Positions 34,614-44,309 of a stretch of DNA of 64,000 bases are shown here, piece after piece. The DNA comes from GWE2-42-39 sp963662895. Its GTDB lineage: Bacteria > Bacteroidota > Bacteroidia > Bacteroidales > Prolixibacteraceae. How positions within the stretch are numbered: position 1 is the stretch's first letter; each line of letters opens with the position of its first letter. Made by a program: the position numbers and the translations under genes. The notes below the pieces were generated by a model. The model was given only the letters and a program-made list of their open reading frames with translations, was not told the origin of the DNA and ran no database searches. The DNA is taken from positions 1,674,001 to 1,738,000 of the forward strand of contig OY759981.1 of NCBI GenBank assembly GCA_963662895.1, written 5' to 3'.

Positions 34614-35135
34614 CTAACCATTTCTTTTTTTGAGTGCTTCCTCTAATTCGGTTTCTTCATCCAGACTAAGAAATTGTTCCAGATCATAGATGAGGATAAT
34701 ATCGGCCTGTATTTTTGCAACCCCCCTGATGTATTTGGCATAGGGCAGAGGATCCCTGGTATTAAAAAATTGTCCGGGGGCAATATCTTTTATGCCGGTT
34801 ACTTCGTCAGCTAAAAGGGCAATGGTACGTTTTCCTGAGTCTGCAATTACCAGATGATCATTCAGGCTGATTTCCCTGTCGGGTAGAGAAAAGCGTTTCC
34901 GAAGGTCCACCACCGGAATGATTGAACCTCTTACATTTATGATCCCGGAAATAAATTCCGGCGCTTTAGGTAATTTTTTAATGGCTATTGCATGGATTAC
35001 CTGAATGACTGCATTCAACGGAAGAGCATAGAGTGTATTATCGAGCGTAAAAACAACCAGTTGTTCAATGGTATATTGAGAATATGTATCGCCATGGGGT
35101 TCAGTTTTTTCCATCTGCCATCGGAATGATTTCAA
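34614..35135 (-). CDS. cheW: CheW-type coupling protein (second)
   Basis: 173 residues with one CheW-like domain (LVVFTLDNTLYALPLNAVIQ, PEFISGIINVRGSIIPVVDL, IALLADEVTGIKDIAPGQFF). Its start overlaps the end of the hybrid kinase by 4 bases and its end abuts cheR-TPR, so translation of the three is coupled. Pairing it with CheR-TPR mirrors wspD next to wspC in Pseudomonas, although the order relative to the receptor differs. Confidence 0.92.
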   Translation of the reverse strand: MKSFRWQMEKTEPHGDTYSQYTIEQLVVFTLDNTLYALPLNAVIQVIHAIAIKKLPKAPEFISGIINVRGSIIPVVDLRKRFSLPDREISLNDHLVIADSGKRTIALLADEVTGIKDIAPGQFFNTRDPLPYAKYIRGVAKIQADIILIYDLEQFLSLDEETELEEALKKRNG

Positions 35136-37636
35136 TTATCAATATATCTACTGATCATCGTGATTAGATGATCTTTTTTTATAGGTTTCGGTAAATAGTC
35201 GTTACTCCCTGCTTCCAAACATTTTTTTCTGTTATTGTCTAATGTAAAAGCGGTTGTTGCAATAACCGGTAAGTTTTTCCTGTATTTTTTGATGATCCGG
35301 GTTGCAGTTAAGCCATCCATCTCAGGCATTTTTATGTCCATCAAAACAAGTGAAATATTGTTATTTTGTTTACATACCTCAACTGCTTCAAGTCCGTTCC
35401 TCGCCTTGAGTATTGTAATCCCGGTTGAGCCCAGTATCGTTTGTATAAAGAGGGAATTTACTTCTTCATCTTCGGCCAGAAGAATCGTTTTGTTTTTCCA
35501 TGAATTATTATTTCCCTCATTATTGCTTTCGTTTTTTGCTATATCCGGGATGCAAGGGATTACAAAAGAAAAGATACTTCCCGTTCCCGGCAAAGATTCA
35601 ACCCGTATCGTTCCGCCAAGCATTTCAACATACGACTTGGCCAGCGAAAGGCCCAGGCCTGTTCCCCCGTATCTCCTGGAATATGATACTTCTACTTGCC
35701 GAAAACGTTCAAAAATCACGTCCCGAAGAGAAGACTTGATACCAATCCCTGTATCTTTTATGCTGAAATTCACATGATCTTCAACTAATCCGACCTTTAT
35801 TTCAATCATTCCTTCGTGTGTGAATTTGAGCGCATTTCCGATGATGTTGTTTAAAATCTGGCGTAGTTTTATCGGGTCACTAATAATATCCTGTTTGCCA
35901 ATGGGAATATCTGTAACCAACCGTAATTCCAGTTTTTGCTGATCGGCTTGTGGTTGAAAAAAACTTTTTACTTCTTTAAGCAACTTTTTCAGGTCGAATT
36001 TTAAGGGACGAATTTTTTCTTGTCCGGCCTCAATCTTCGAAATATCAACAATATCGGTAATAATATTTAAAAGCTGATTGGTGGCTTGGTCTATATGGTA
36101 AATAAATTCTTCCTTCTTTTCCTGAGAAAGGCCGGGATCTTTTAACAACTGAGAAAAGCCAAGTATTCCATTCATTGGAGTTCGGATCTCATGCGACATA
36201 TTTGCAAGGAATGCAGACTTTAGTTTATCGCTCTCAATCGCTTTTTCCTTTGCCCTGAGTAATTCCAGTTCTGCCTCTTTTCGTTCTGTGATGTCCCGGA
36301 TTATACTTGTGGTATACAGATCGTTCGATGTGTACCATTGGGAAATGGAAAGCTCAATCGGAAAAATTTCACCATTTTTTCTGCATCCCTGCATCTCTAC
36401 AATTTTCCCGGTCAATCGAGGGTTATTGCTTTTTTTGCTGGTTATGAACTCATTAAGATTCGATTCATGGTTCGTTCCCACAATCAGACGGGTAATCGGT
36501 TCCCCGGTAATTTCATATTCTTCGTATCCGAAAGTCTGGGTTGCTCCCTGATTCCAGCCAACAATGAGTCCTGCATCGTTGACGGTTATAATTGAGTCAA
36601 TGGCCGTATCGGTTACGGCCCGGTAACGTTGCTCACTTTGCTCCAGTTCCTGCTGAGCCTGTTTTAGTTCGCTGATGTCTTGCAGGGCGGTATGGCTGTG
36701 GAGTATCGTTCCGTATTCATCCCTGACAGCGGTTGAATTTATTAGTACCGGTAATTTACCACCTCCGGCAGTGATAATGTTCAGTTCAATATTTTTCTCT
36801 TCTTCGCGTTCATTGAAATGATCAAATGCTTTTTTTACCTCTTCGATACAATCCGGGTGGAAACGCTTATAAATATGCTCCCCGATAATCTCAGAACGTT
36901 TAAATCCTGTTTTTTTAAGCAAGGTTTTGTTACATTCAATCACTTTGCCGGTCGTGTATTCAATCGACATAAACATGATTGGGGCATTGTCATATAAATT
37001 CTGATACTTTTGCTTGCTTTTTTTCAACTCTGTAGTCCGCTCCTCGACCATCATTTCCAGTTGGTCATTCATCGTTTGAAGCTCTTCCTGCATTTGTAAC
37101 AGTTCCCTGTTCCGGATCACAGCAGCTTCATAAGTCGAAATGAGCAGGGTAAGCATTTGCTGCTGGTTAGCCGTAATAAACCTGCGTTTCCCGGCAAACA
37201 GGATTTCTACCCCGATACGTACCCTCTCGCTTTTATGAAGCCTCCGGTTTGCCAGTATTTGCTGGATATGTGTAAGCAAATAATCTTCGGCATAAGGTTT
37301 GGTAATGAAATTATCGGCCCCGCATTCCAACCCTTCAATAACATCTTCGGGATTCGACAGGGAGGTTAATAAAATTACTGGCATATCTTCTGTTACATCC
37401 CTGTCTTTGACTTTTCTGCAAAGCTCATAGCCATTCATCTCTGGCATACATATGTCTGTAATCAACAATTGAGGGGAGTATTGTTCCAAAAGTTCGAGTG
37501 CCTTTTTCCCATTTTCAGCTTTGATGACCGTGAAGTTATATTTTTCCAGCAGATATTTTAATTGTTCTGCTTGCGTGGGACTATCTTCAGCAATAAGAAT
37601 ATCCACCTTTTTCATCTCTTCTGAAACTGGCCTCAT
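35132..37636 (-). CDS. Hybrid histidine kinase REC-PAS-PAS-HisKA-HATPase-REC
   Basis: 834 residues, without a membrane segment. In order: receiver 1 (residues ~8-125; Asp in LLITDICMPEMNGYELCRKV), a coiled-coil linker, PAS (~205-325; MFMSIEYTTGKVIECNKT), PAS (~335-460), HisKA with the histidine in LANMSHEIRTPMNGILG, HATPase (NIIGNALKFT, DTGIGI, YGGTGLGLSLAK), and receiver 2 (Asp in LVLMDIKMPEMDGLTA). It is the first gene of the chemosensory operon. In Wsp systems the seventh gene is a receiver-GGDEF diguanylate cyclase; here the N-terminal receiver is the natural target of CheA. That makes the kinase a candidate output. This is an inference from layout. Confidence 0.9.
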   Translation of the reverse strand: MRPVSEEMKKVDILIAEDSPTQAEQLKYLLEKYNFTVIKAENGKKALELLEQYSPQLLITDICMPEMNGYELCRKVKDRDVTEDMPVILLTSLSNPEDVIEGLECGADNFITKPYAEDYLLTHIQQILANRRLHKSERVRIGVEILFAGKRRFITANQQQMLTLLISTYEAAVIRNRELLQMQEELQTMNDQLEMMVEERTTELKKSKQKYQNLYDNAPIMFMSIEYTTGKVIECNKTLLKKTGFKRSEIIGEHIYKRFHPDCIEEVKKAFDHFNEREEEKNIELNIITAGGGKLPVLINSTAVRDEYGTILHSHTALQDISELKQAQQELEQSEQRYRAVTDTAIDSIITVNDAGLIVGWNQGATQTFGYEEYEITGEPITRLIVGTNHESNLNEFITSKKSNNPRLTGKIVEMQGCRKNGEIFPIELSISQWYTSNDLYTTSIIRDITERKEAELELLRAKEKAIESDKLKSAFLANMSHEIRTPMNGILGFSQLLKDPGLSQEKKEEFIYHIDQATNQLLNIITDIVDISKIEAGQEKIRPLKFDLKKLLKEVKSFFQPQADQQKLELRLVTDIPIGKQDIISDPIKLRQILNNIIGNALKFTHEGMIEIKVGLVEDHVNFSIKDTGIGIKSSLRDVIFERFRQVEVSYSRRYGGTGLGLSLAKSYVEMLGGTIRVESLPGTGSIFSFVIPCIPDIAKNESNNEGNNNSWKNKTILLAEDEEVNSLFIQTILGSTGITILKARNGLEAVEVCKQNNNISLVLMDIKMPEMDGLTATRIIKKYRKNLPVIATTAFTLDNNRKKCLEAGSNDYLPKPIKKDHLITMISRYIDN

Positions 37637-37699
37637 GGTTATACTAAGTTGTAGAATGGTAAATTTAAGCTATTTTATACTTAAAAACAATAAGACAAC

Positions 37700-40330
37700 C
37701 TATTTCAGACTTGCAATCTGTTCTTCCAGCACCTTAATCTTGGCTTCGGCATCAGCTTGTTTGGCGCGTTCTCTGGCGACTACTGCTTCGGGGGCGCCGT
37801 TTACGAAACGCTCGTTATTCAGCTTACCCATTACCGATTTCAGGAAGCCACGTGTGTATTTTAGTTCTTCCTGAAGTTTTTTTAGTTCTTCCTCCACATC
37901 AACCATTTCGCCCAGAGGAACAAAAAAAGTTGACGATTTTACCAGAAATGAGCTGGCTCCCTGTACTTCTTCCTCAACCATCGACAGCGAAGAGAGGTTA
38001 CCGAGTTTTATAATTACGCTGTCGAATGCAGGATTATATCCTTTGTCTCCCATCTGAACAGCCAGTTTAAGCTGATCTTTGTTGGCAATATTATTTTTGG
38101 TACGGATAGTCCGTATCCCGGAAATAGCTTCTTTGGCATCTTCAAACGCATCGAGCAGGGCAGTGTCGGCGCCGCCTGAAACCGGCCAGGCACTGACCAT
38201 GATGCTTTCCCCTGTGTCACGTTTTTTTAGTAACTGCCAGATTTCTTCGCTTACGAAAGGTATAAACGGGTGAAGGAAACGCAACACAGCATCGAAAATT
38301 TTGATCAGTTCGTTATAGGTTTTTGCATCGACAGGCTGCTGATAAGCCGGTTTTACAATTTCGAGCAACCACCCCGAAAATTCGTCGCGAATGGTGGTAT
38401 AAACGCTCATCAGTGCATCGGAAATGCGGAACTTGTTGAAATGGTCATCGGTTTGTTCAACCATCTGGCTGAACTTGTTACGGAACCACTCGATAGCCAG
38501 CCGCGAATGTTCGGGTTGCGGGATCGCTGCATCAACCTGCCAGCCTTTTACCAGGCGGAACGAGTTCCATATTTTGGTTACAAAACCGGCTCCCTGCTGG
38601 GGAAGGCTTTCGTCGAAAAGCAAATCGCCACCGGCAGGCGAGCAAAGCAACATCCCCACACGTACACCATCGGCGCCGTAAGTAGCAATTAATTTGAGCG
38701 GATCGGGCGAGTTACCCAGCGATTTCGACATCTTGCGGCGTAGTTTGTCGCGTACCATCCCCGTAAAATAAACGTTTTTAAACGGGAAATTGTCGCGGAA
38801 TTCATACCCGGAAATGATCATCCTGGCCACCCAGAAGAAAATAATGTCGGGGGCAGTCACCAGGTCATTGGTTGGATAATAATACCGGATATCTTTATTT
38901 TCAGGGTCGCGGATACCGTCGAATACCGAAATAGGCCATAACCAGCTTGAAAACCATGTGTCAAGCACATCTTCGTCCTGACGGAGGTCACTCATTTGCA
39001 AGGCCGGGTTTCCTGTTTTTAAACGGGCCAGTTCCAGTGCTTTGTCACTGGTTTCGGCAACCACGAAACTCCCGTCTCCAAGGTAATAAACCGGGATACG
39101 GTGCCCCCACCATAACTGGCGGCTGATGCACCAGTCCTTGATATTCTCCATCCAGTGACGGTAAATATTTTTGAATTTCGGGGGATAGAACCGGATGTTG
39201 TCGTTCATCACATTCTCTAAGGCCGGTTTTACCAGTCTTTCCATTTTCAGGAACCACTGGGCCGACAGTTTGGGCTCGATGACTACATGTGTACGTTCTG
39301 AAAAACCAACTTTATTTGTATAGTCTTCAATTTTTGCAAGATTGCCTGCTTTTTCCAACTCGGGAATGATTTTTTCGCGGACTACGAAGCGGTCTTCACC
39401 AACGAATATCCCTGCAGCTTCGCTTAAAGTGCCGTCGTCGTTAAAAATATCGATACCTGGAAGGTTATGCCTCAGGCCAATCTCATAGTCATTAACATCG
39501 TGGGCAGGCGTGATCTTCAGGCAGCCTGTACCGAACTCCATATCTACATAGTCATCTTCGATAATGGGAATGGAACGGTTAAGCAAGGGCACCAGCACCC
39601 GTTTGCCTTTCAGGTGGCGGAACCGTTCGTCGTTCGGGTTTACGCAAACAGCCGTATCTCCCAGAATAGTTTCGGGCCTGGTAGTTGCGATGGTGACGTA
39701 TTTATCTTCACTGCCTTCAATTTTGTATTTCAGATAATATAATTTCGACTGTACTTCTTTGTAGATCACTTCCTCGTCGGAAAGGGCTGTTTTGGCAGCC
39801 GGGTCCCAATGAACCATGCGCACACCACGATAAATAAGACCTTTTTCGAACAAGTCGACAAACACCTTGATGACCGATTCGCTACGGGCTTCGTCCATCG
39901 TGAAACAGGTACGTTCCCAGTCGCACGAAGCGCCCAGCTTTTTCAACTGTTCGAGGATGATGCCGCCGTGTTTGTGGGTCCATTCCCAGGAATGTTTCAG
40001 AAACTCGTCGCGGCCAATATCGAATTTCGAAATTCCTTCGTCTTTCAGTTTACCCACCACTTTGGCTTCGGTTGCAATCGAAGCATGATCGGTACCCGGC
40101 ACCCAGCAGGCATTTTTCCCCAGCATACGTGCCCGGCGGGTCAGTATATCCTGAATGGTATTGTTGAGCATATGCCCCATATGCAACACGCCGGTCACAT
40201 TGGGCGGCGGAATGACGATGGTGTACGGTTCGCGTCCGTCTGGCTCCGAATGAAAAAAACCGTTTTCCATCCAGTAACGATACCATTTATCTTCTGTTTC
40301 AGCAGGATTGTACTTAGCGGGAATATCCAT
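37700..40330 (-). CDS. valS: Valyl-tRNA synthetase
   Basis: 876 residues, normal length. It charges tRNA-Val and edits mischarged threonine. Class I motifs are PPPNVTGVLHMGHML (HIGH box near residue 45) and KMSKSLGNSPDPL (KMSKS). The C-terminal ~70 residues form the coiled-coil arm (VEEELKKLQEELKYTRGFLK). It ends 64 bases from the start of the hybrid kinase gene and is transcribed in the same direction. A TATTTTTG box on the minus strand (40373-40366) could be its -7, though no TTG partner fits. Confidence 0.97.
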   Translation of the reverse strand: MDIPAKYNPAETEDKWYRYWMENGFFHSEPDGREPYTIVIPPPNVTGVLHMGHMLNNTIQDILTRRARMLGKNACWVPGTDHASIATEAKVVGKLKDEGISKFDIGRDEFLKHSWEWTHKHGGIILEQLKKLGASCDWERTCFTMDEARSESVIKVFVDLFEKGLIYRGVRMVHWDPAAKTALSDEEVIYKEVQSKLYYLKYKIEGSEDKYVTIATTRPETILGDTAVCVNPNDERFRHLKGKRVLVPLLNRSIPIIEDDYVDMEFGTGCLKITPAHDVNDYEIGLRHNLPGIDIFNDDGTLSEAAGIFVGEDRFVVREKIIPELEKAGNLAKIEDYTNKVGFSERTHVVIEPKLSAQWFLKMERLVKPALENVMNDNIRFYPPKFKNIYRHWMENIKDWCISRQLWWGHRIPVYYLGDGSFVVAETSDKALELARLKTGNPALQMSDLRQDEDVLDTWFSSWLWPISVFDGIRDPENKDIRYYYPTNDLVTAPDIIFFWVARMIISGYEFRDNFPFKNVYFTGMVRDKLRRKMSKSLGNSPDPLKLIATYGADGVRVGMLLCSPAGGDLLFDESLPQQGAGFVTKIWNSFRLVKGWQVDAAIPQPEHSRLAIEWFRNKFSQMVEQTDDHFNKFRISDALMSVYTTIRDEFSGWLLEIVKPAYQQPVDAKTYNELIKIFDAVLRFLHPFIPFVSEEIWQLLKKRDTGESIMVSAWPVSGGADTALLDAFEDAKEAISGIRTIRTKNNIANKDQLKLAVQMGDKGYNPAFDSVIIKLGNLSSLSMVEEEVQGASSFLVKSSTFFVPLGEMVDVEEELKKLQEELKYTRGFLKSVMGKLNNERFVNGAPEAVVARERAKQADAEAKIKVLEEQIASLK

Positions 40331-40409
40331 TTCTGTATATATTGAAAGTCGTTTATTTTAGCCTGCAAAAATAGGAAAAAGTTTGGGGAAAACAGTGAGG
40401 AAAACTAGG

Positions 40410-40500
40410 GCTGTTCAATCAAAAGGAAGAAAAGTCTTGTCAAAGTTATCCTTCCTCCTCCCTCCCGGTTTTTTCTTCCCGGCCCACCTCTTTAAAAGAG
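40410..40500 (+). repeat. Fragment of the long intergenic repeat
   Basis: Bases from AAAAGGAAGAAAAGTCTTGT to CCCGGCCCACCTC match 41882-41952 with few differences and the inverse of 51880-51960. It lies in the gap between valS and the sigma factor gene. Confidence 0.75.
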
Positions 40501-40594
40501 CATTTAATCATTTTGTATTCATTTCTTAAAATTTAAGCAATAAATAATCGGATTTAAGATATTTATTTTGCTTATATAATTGAAGGATTTCAAA

Positions 40595-41164
40595 ATGGAT
40601 TCAGCAAACTTCGATGACATTGGCCGGGAGAAAAAGCTTATCAACCTGATTGCCAAAGATAATCAATTGGCTTTTAAACAAATATTTGATTTATACCATA
40701 CACGTTTATACCATTTTGCAAAGAAATATTTAAAATCGGAACATTTTGCGGAAGAAGCTGTTCAGGACATATTCCTGAAATTATGGGAAAAGAGGGAAGA
40801 ACTTAATCTTATTGAAGATTTTTCGTCCTGGCTGTTTCAGTTAAGCCGGAATTATTTGCTCAATATTTTAAAAAGGGCGGCAAAAGAAAGCAGGATCAAA
40901 GACGAAATCAGGAAAACGATGGATCCCCTGGTTGAGCATGTAGATACGCAGTTGTTTGAAAAAGAAAGTTTTTCTTTACTTCGTGATATAGTGGCAACGT
41001 TGCCTTCGCAACGGCAGGAAATTTTCAGGTTATGCCGTTTTGAAGAAAAAAGTTACGAGGAGACAGCCCGGATAATGGGAATTTCAAAGAGTACAGTAAA
41101 CGACCACATGGTAAAAGCCATGAAATATTTAAAGAACAAGTTCCCGAAAGAAATATACGAGTAA
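40595..41164 (+). CDS. ECF sigma factor of the SusCD locus
   Basis: 189 residues from the ATG at 40595; an in-frame TTG at 40580 adds five. Region 2 is seen in FKQIFDLYHTRLYHFAKKYL and HFAEEAVQDIFLKLWEKREE, region 4 in LPSQRQEIFRLCRFEEKSYE and ETARIMGISKSTVNDHMVKA. It resembles sigma factors paired with FecR-type anti-sigma factors and SusCD in Bacteroidota. The FecR gene expected right after it lies 2.1 kb away, separated by repeats and an IS982-like element. Confidence 0.9.
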   Translation: MDSANFDDIGREKKLINLIAKDNQLAFKQIFDLYHTRLYHFAKKYLKSEHFAEEAVQDIFLKLWEKREELNLIEDFSSWLFQLSRNYLLNILKRAAKESRIKDEIRKTMDPLVEHVDTQLFEKESFSLLRDIVATLPSQRQEIFRLCRFEEKSYEETARIMGISKSTVNDHMVKAMKYLKNKFPKEIYE

Positions 41165-41194
41165 TGCGAATTAAGTAATTTTTTAAAAATAAAT

Positions 41195-42146
41195 TGTTAA
41201 ACCTCTCATGTAAGAGATTCTTCGCTACACTACCAATGACAGATTTTTGCAGAAGTCTGTATATGAAGCAAATACAAAACATCGCTTTTTCAGCATTCAT
41301 CATTCCCGGCCATACAACTGCACTGCTTTTTTTGAAGGAGTCCCGTGTGAATCAGTTTAAAAAGTTGAGGAGAAGAGCAGGTAAAGTGTTCAGTGTTCAA
41401 TAAGGAGCCATCGTTTCGTTATAGAATAAGCAGAGGGAAGCGAGGTATTTTTTTAGGAAAGACAACAATGCCCGGGCTGTTTCCGCCTAAGGGAAAAAAG
41501 CGTTTAGAAAATCGATGGAGTGAGCGTTAAAAAATCTTCCCTGTTTGACGAACGCAGTGAGGAGTTTGGAAGATTTAAGCGAACGCAAACGATTTTTAGC
41601 TTTTTCTTCTCAGCGGCGGCTCTTTTTGGATCCTTTTTCCAGCTGGAGGGAAAAAGGATCAGCCCGTCCGGCTTGAGGACAGTAAAAAAGGGAAATGCGA
41701 TGAAGCTTGATTTCTAGCTTTTGTCTGTACTAAAGAATCAGAGCTAAATAATATGCTCCACAAAAGATTAAAGTACCCCTCCCTTGCCCGGTGTTTCATT
41801 TGTTCTCTTAATAACCTGGCAATGTTCATTGTTCATTTGTATTCGCCTCTGTCCGGCGGGGCCCTTTCTTTTGCAGTCGACCAAAAGGAAGAAAAAGTCT
41901 TGTCAAAGTCATCCTTCCTCCCGCCTCACGGTTTTTTCTTCCCGGCCCACCTCCCTGAATACCCGTCAAAAACCGCTCCCGCCAACGCCGGCCCGGACTA
42001 CTTTGACCGGCCATCCCTGCTTTTCACCTTCCGGTGAATTGGGGACTTGACTTCCAGATACCTTTCCTGTCATTGGTAGCGTAGCGAGGAATCTCTTCAT
42101 TTTTACAGTAGTAATTCGTTTTAACATGTTATTATTTAGATTTCAC
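41195..42146 (+). repeat. Long composite intergenic repeat, copy 1
   Basis: A gene-free stretch made of blocks also found elsewhere. 41249-41335 (CAGAAGTCTGTATATGAAGC) matches 17037-17090 and, inverted, 51618-51743 and 52059-52178. 41403-41530 matches 16648-16790; 41609-41700 matches 17094-17170; 41789-42076 matches, inverted, 51775-52063. 42107-42146 (AGTAGTAATTCGTTTTAACA...) matches 52217-52256 in the same direction at 38 of 40 bases. Short open frames across the blocks are not conserved between copies and are not called. Confidence 0.85.
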
Positions 42147-43199
42147 ACTATTAATGCGAATCAAGGGTTGAAAACAATATAAAAAAAGTTCATTAAATAG
42201 TTGAATATCAAGCAGTAAATTTTGCATTAATCTCTGAAAATCAGTATCTTGGAGTCAGTTACGAATTGACAATCAGATATGATTTCCAGAGATAAGGACG
42301 ACAAGTTAGTAAGAATTTACTTTTATGTATGTGATAAATTTGAAGAACTTCAATTTTATTGTGAAAGGTTCAGTAATAACAATGAGCCGGAATTTACAGA
42401 CCAGGAGATTATGACAATATACTTGTACACGATGCACCATGAAGGGCATAGGACAACAAAGCACATCCACCGCTTTGCATCAGAATACCTAATGTCGTGG
42501 TTTCCAAAGTTAGGTAGCTATCAGGCGTTCAACAATCGGTTGAACAGACTGGGAGGTGCTTTTACCAGGCTCATTGAAATTCTACTTGCAGATTTTCAGC
42601 CGGATGATTGCCTGTTTGACCAAAGCTTATTGGACTCCATGCCAATCATAACCTGTTCAGGCAAGCGTTCGGGCAAGGTTGCAAGGGAGATAACAGACAA
42701 GGGGTATTGTTCGACCAAAGGGATGTATTATTATGGGCTTAAGCTGCACCTGTTAGGTTTTCGGCGTATTGGAAAACTGCCCCATCCGGAACAAATATTG
42801 TTCACCCCAGCTTCGGTCAATGATTTGACCGTATTTAAAGAAGCCTGGTCAGCAATTGAGAACAGGACTTTCTTTGGTGATAAAATATACTTTGTGAACG
42901 AACTAAATCTGTACATGTTGAAACACCAGAATTCAGAAACACTTGCACCGGTCAAAGCTGTTAAGGGAATGACTGATGTGATAAAGCAAAGGATAAAAGC
43001 AGCTGATGATTTTTTCTCAACTGCCGTTTCCAAAGTCAGACAACCGGTTGAAGCAATTTTTAATTGGCTGATTGAAAAGGCCGATATCCAAAAGGCAAGC
43101 AAAGTTAGGTCTACAAAAGGATTAATGGTACATGCTTTTGGAAGATTAGCCGCAGCTTTTATAACATTAGCTATTTAACTCTTGATTCGAATTATTACT
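42147..43199 (+). mobile_element. IS982-like insertion sequence
   Basis: The element is about 1,053 bases. Imperfect terminal inverted repeats (42147-42170, with CGAATCAAG, and 43176-43199, with CTTGATTCG) agree at about 19 of 24 positions. The transposase stop codon lies inside the right repeat. A target duplication is not apparent, so ends may be off by a few bases. It lies at the edge of the composite repeat, between the sigma and anti-sigma genes. Confidence 0.75.
42279..43178 (+). CDS. IS982-family transposase
   Basis: 299 residues. The DDE core resembles IS982: LLDSMPIITCSGKRS (first Asp), GYCSTKGMYYYGLKLHLL, FGDKIYFVNELNLYML (second Asp), and RQPVEAIFNWLIEKADIQKA (Glu). The N-terminal helical region (FTDQEIMTIYLYTMHHEGHR) is also typical. 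The frame is intact with an ATG start and no stops, so it may be active. A run of upstream bases from 42171 to 42278 lies within the element and holds the leader. Confidence 0.82.
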   Translation: MISRDKDDKLVRIYFYVCDKFEELQFYCERFSNNNEPEFTDQEIMTIYLYTMHHEGHRTTKHIHRFASEYLMSWFPKLGSYQAFNNRLNRLGGAFTRLIEILLADFQPDDCLFDQSLLDSMPIITCSGKRSGKVAREITDKGYCSTKGMYYYGLKLHLLGFRRIGKLPHPEQILFTPASVNDLTVFKEAWSAIENRTFFGDKIYFVNELNLYMLKHQNSETLAPVKAVKGMTDVIKQRIKAADDFFSTAVSKVRQPVEAIFNWLIEKADIQKASKVRSTKGLMVHAFGRLAAAFITLAI

Positions 43200-43305
43200 A
43201 TATTGTTAATACATCTTCGGATTTATTAAGAGATTGTAAAATCGAAGTTTGGGAGCAGATGATTTTTCATGGTTGTTTGTCTTAACGGGTATAAAAGCAG
43301 ATGGG

Positions 43306-44283
43306 ATGAAGAATACATTTAAAACCCGTGAAGAAAAAGAAAAGTTGTTAAGCCTTTACCTGGAAGGTAAGCTGGAGAATAATCAACTTACCGAATTCCT
43401 GAATTTTCTGCAAACCAAAGAAGGACAGGGATTATTAAAACAGGAAATGGATAACGACGGATTTTCAGTAACCAATATTCCGTTACCGGGAAAACAAAGC
43501 GACAGGATTTATAAACAAATAAACCGGCAAATAACACATCGCCGGAACCATTTCAGGTTAGGGATGAGGATTGCCGCCACTCTTTTGTTGTTCATTGCAT
43601 TGGGAACAGGCATTTATTACGTCTCCACAGAACACAGCAGGCCTGCAATGTCAATGGTTCAGTTTTCGGGAGAACAACAAAAGATTACCCTTCCCGATGG
43701 TACACACGTCAGGCTAAATACAGGAAGCCGGTTAAGTTACTCCCCAGACATGATGAAGGGGAAAAAGCGCCAGGTAATATTGACCGGAGAAGCTTTTTTT
43801 GAAGTTGCCAAAAATCCGGAGAAGCCATTCATAATCGATGCAGGCCAGGCAGAGGTTAAAGTCCTGGGTACCGTATTCAATGTAAAAACGGTGCAAAGAA
43901 ATAACAAAGTTGTTGTTGCTGTACAGGAAGGAAAAGTTTTGTTCAGGGGTAATAAGCAGGATAAGTCAGTCATTCTTACGGCCAACGAGGTAGGTATTGT
44001 TGAGGCCGGAGAGACAGTCCGGGAAGTCGATCAGCCGGCACAAAATTATTTCTCATGGTTTGAACATTATTTTGAATTTGAAAACATGCCCCTTCCTCAG
44101 GTTGTGGAGCAACTTGAAACCATTTTTGATACAACTATTGAATTAGCAGATCCGGATTTGAATAATAAATATTTTACTGCTTACATGCAAAGTACATCAG
44201 TTGACGAAGTGATGGCTCAGCTAGCCCTTTCAATGGAACTTAAACTGGAAAAGGCCAATGGAAGGTACTTTCTGAAAAAGTAA
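43306..44283 (+). CDS. FecR-family anti-sigma factor
   Basis: 325 residues from the ATG at 43306 (MKNTFKTREEKEKLL); a TTG at 43249 adds 19 residues and is less likely. A cytoplasmic N-terminal ~85 residues, one membrane segment (LGMRIAATLLLFIALGTGIY) and a periplasmic FecR domain (ITLPDGTHVRLNTGSRLSYS, VILTGEAFFEVAKNPEKPF) followed by the STN-like end (LPQVVEQLETIFDTTIELAD). It would hold the ECF sigma factor until the downstream SusC-type receptor signals. Its sigma partner is most likely the gene at 40595-41164. Confidence 0.92.
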   Translation: MKNTFKTREEKEKLLSLYLEGKLENNQLTEFLNFLQTKEGQGLLKQEMDNDGFSVTNIPLPGKQSDRIYKQINRQITHRRNHFRLGMRIAATLLLFIALGTGIYYVSTEHSRPAMSMVQFSGEQQKITLPDGTHVRLNTGSRLSYSPDMMKGKKRQVILTGEAFFEVAKNPEKPFIIDAGQAEVKVLGTVFNVKTVQRNNKVVVAVQEGKVLFRGNKQDKSVILTANEVGIVEAGETVREVDQPAQNYFSWFEHYFEFENMPLPQVVEQLETIFDTTIELADPDLNNKYFTAYMQSTSVDEVMAQLALSMELKLEKANGRYFLKK

Positions 44284-44309
44284 AAATTATGTAACATATT
44301 AAACTTAAA

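Noticed and set aside
41753..42050. Overlapping open frames of 60-95 codons in the composite repeat
   Set aside because: They lie in the inverted repeat, in both strands and several frames, with no start region or motif, so they look like chance frames in a conserved non-coding repeat.
42090..43220. A target duplication flanking the IS982-like element
   Set aside because: The bases outside the putative ends (GATTTCAC and ATATTGTT) do not repeat, so the element limits are approximate.
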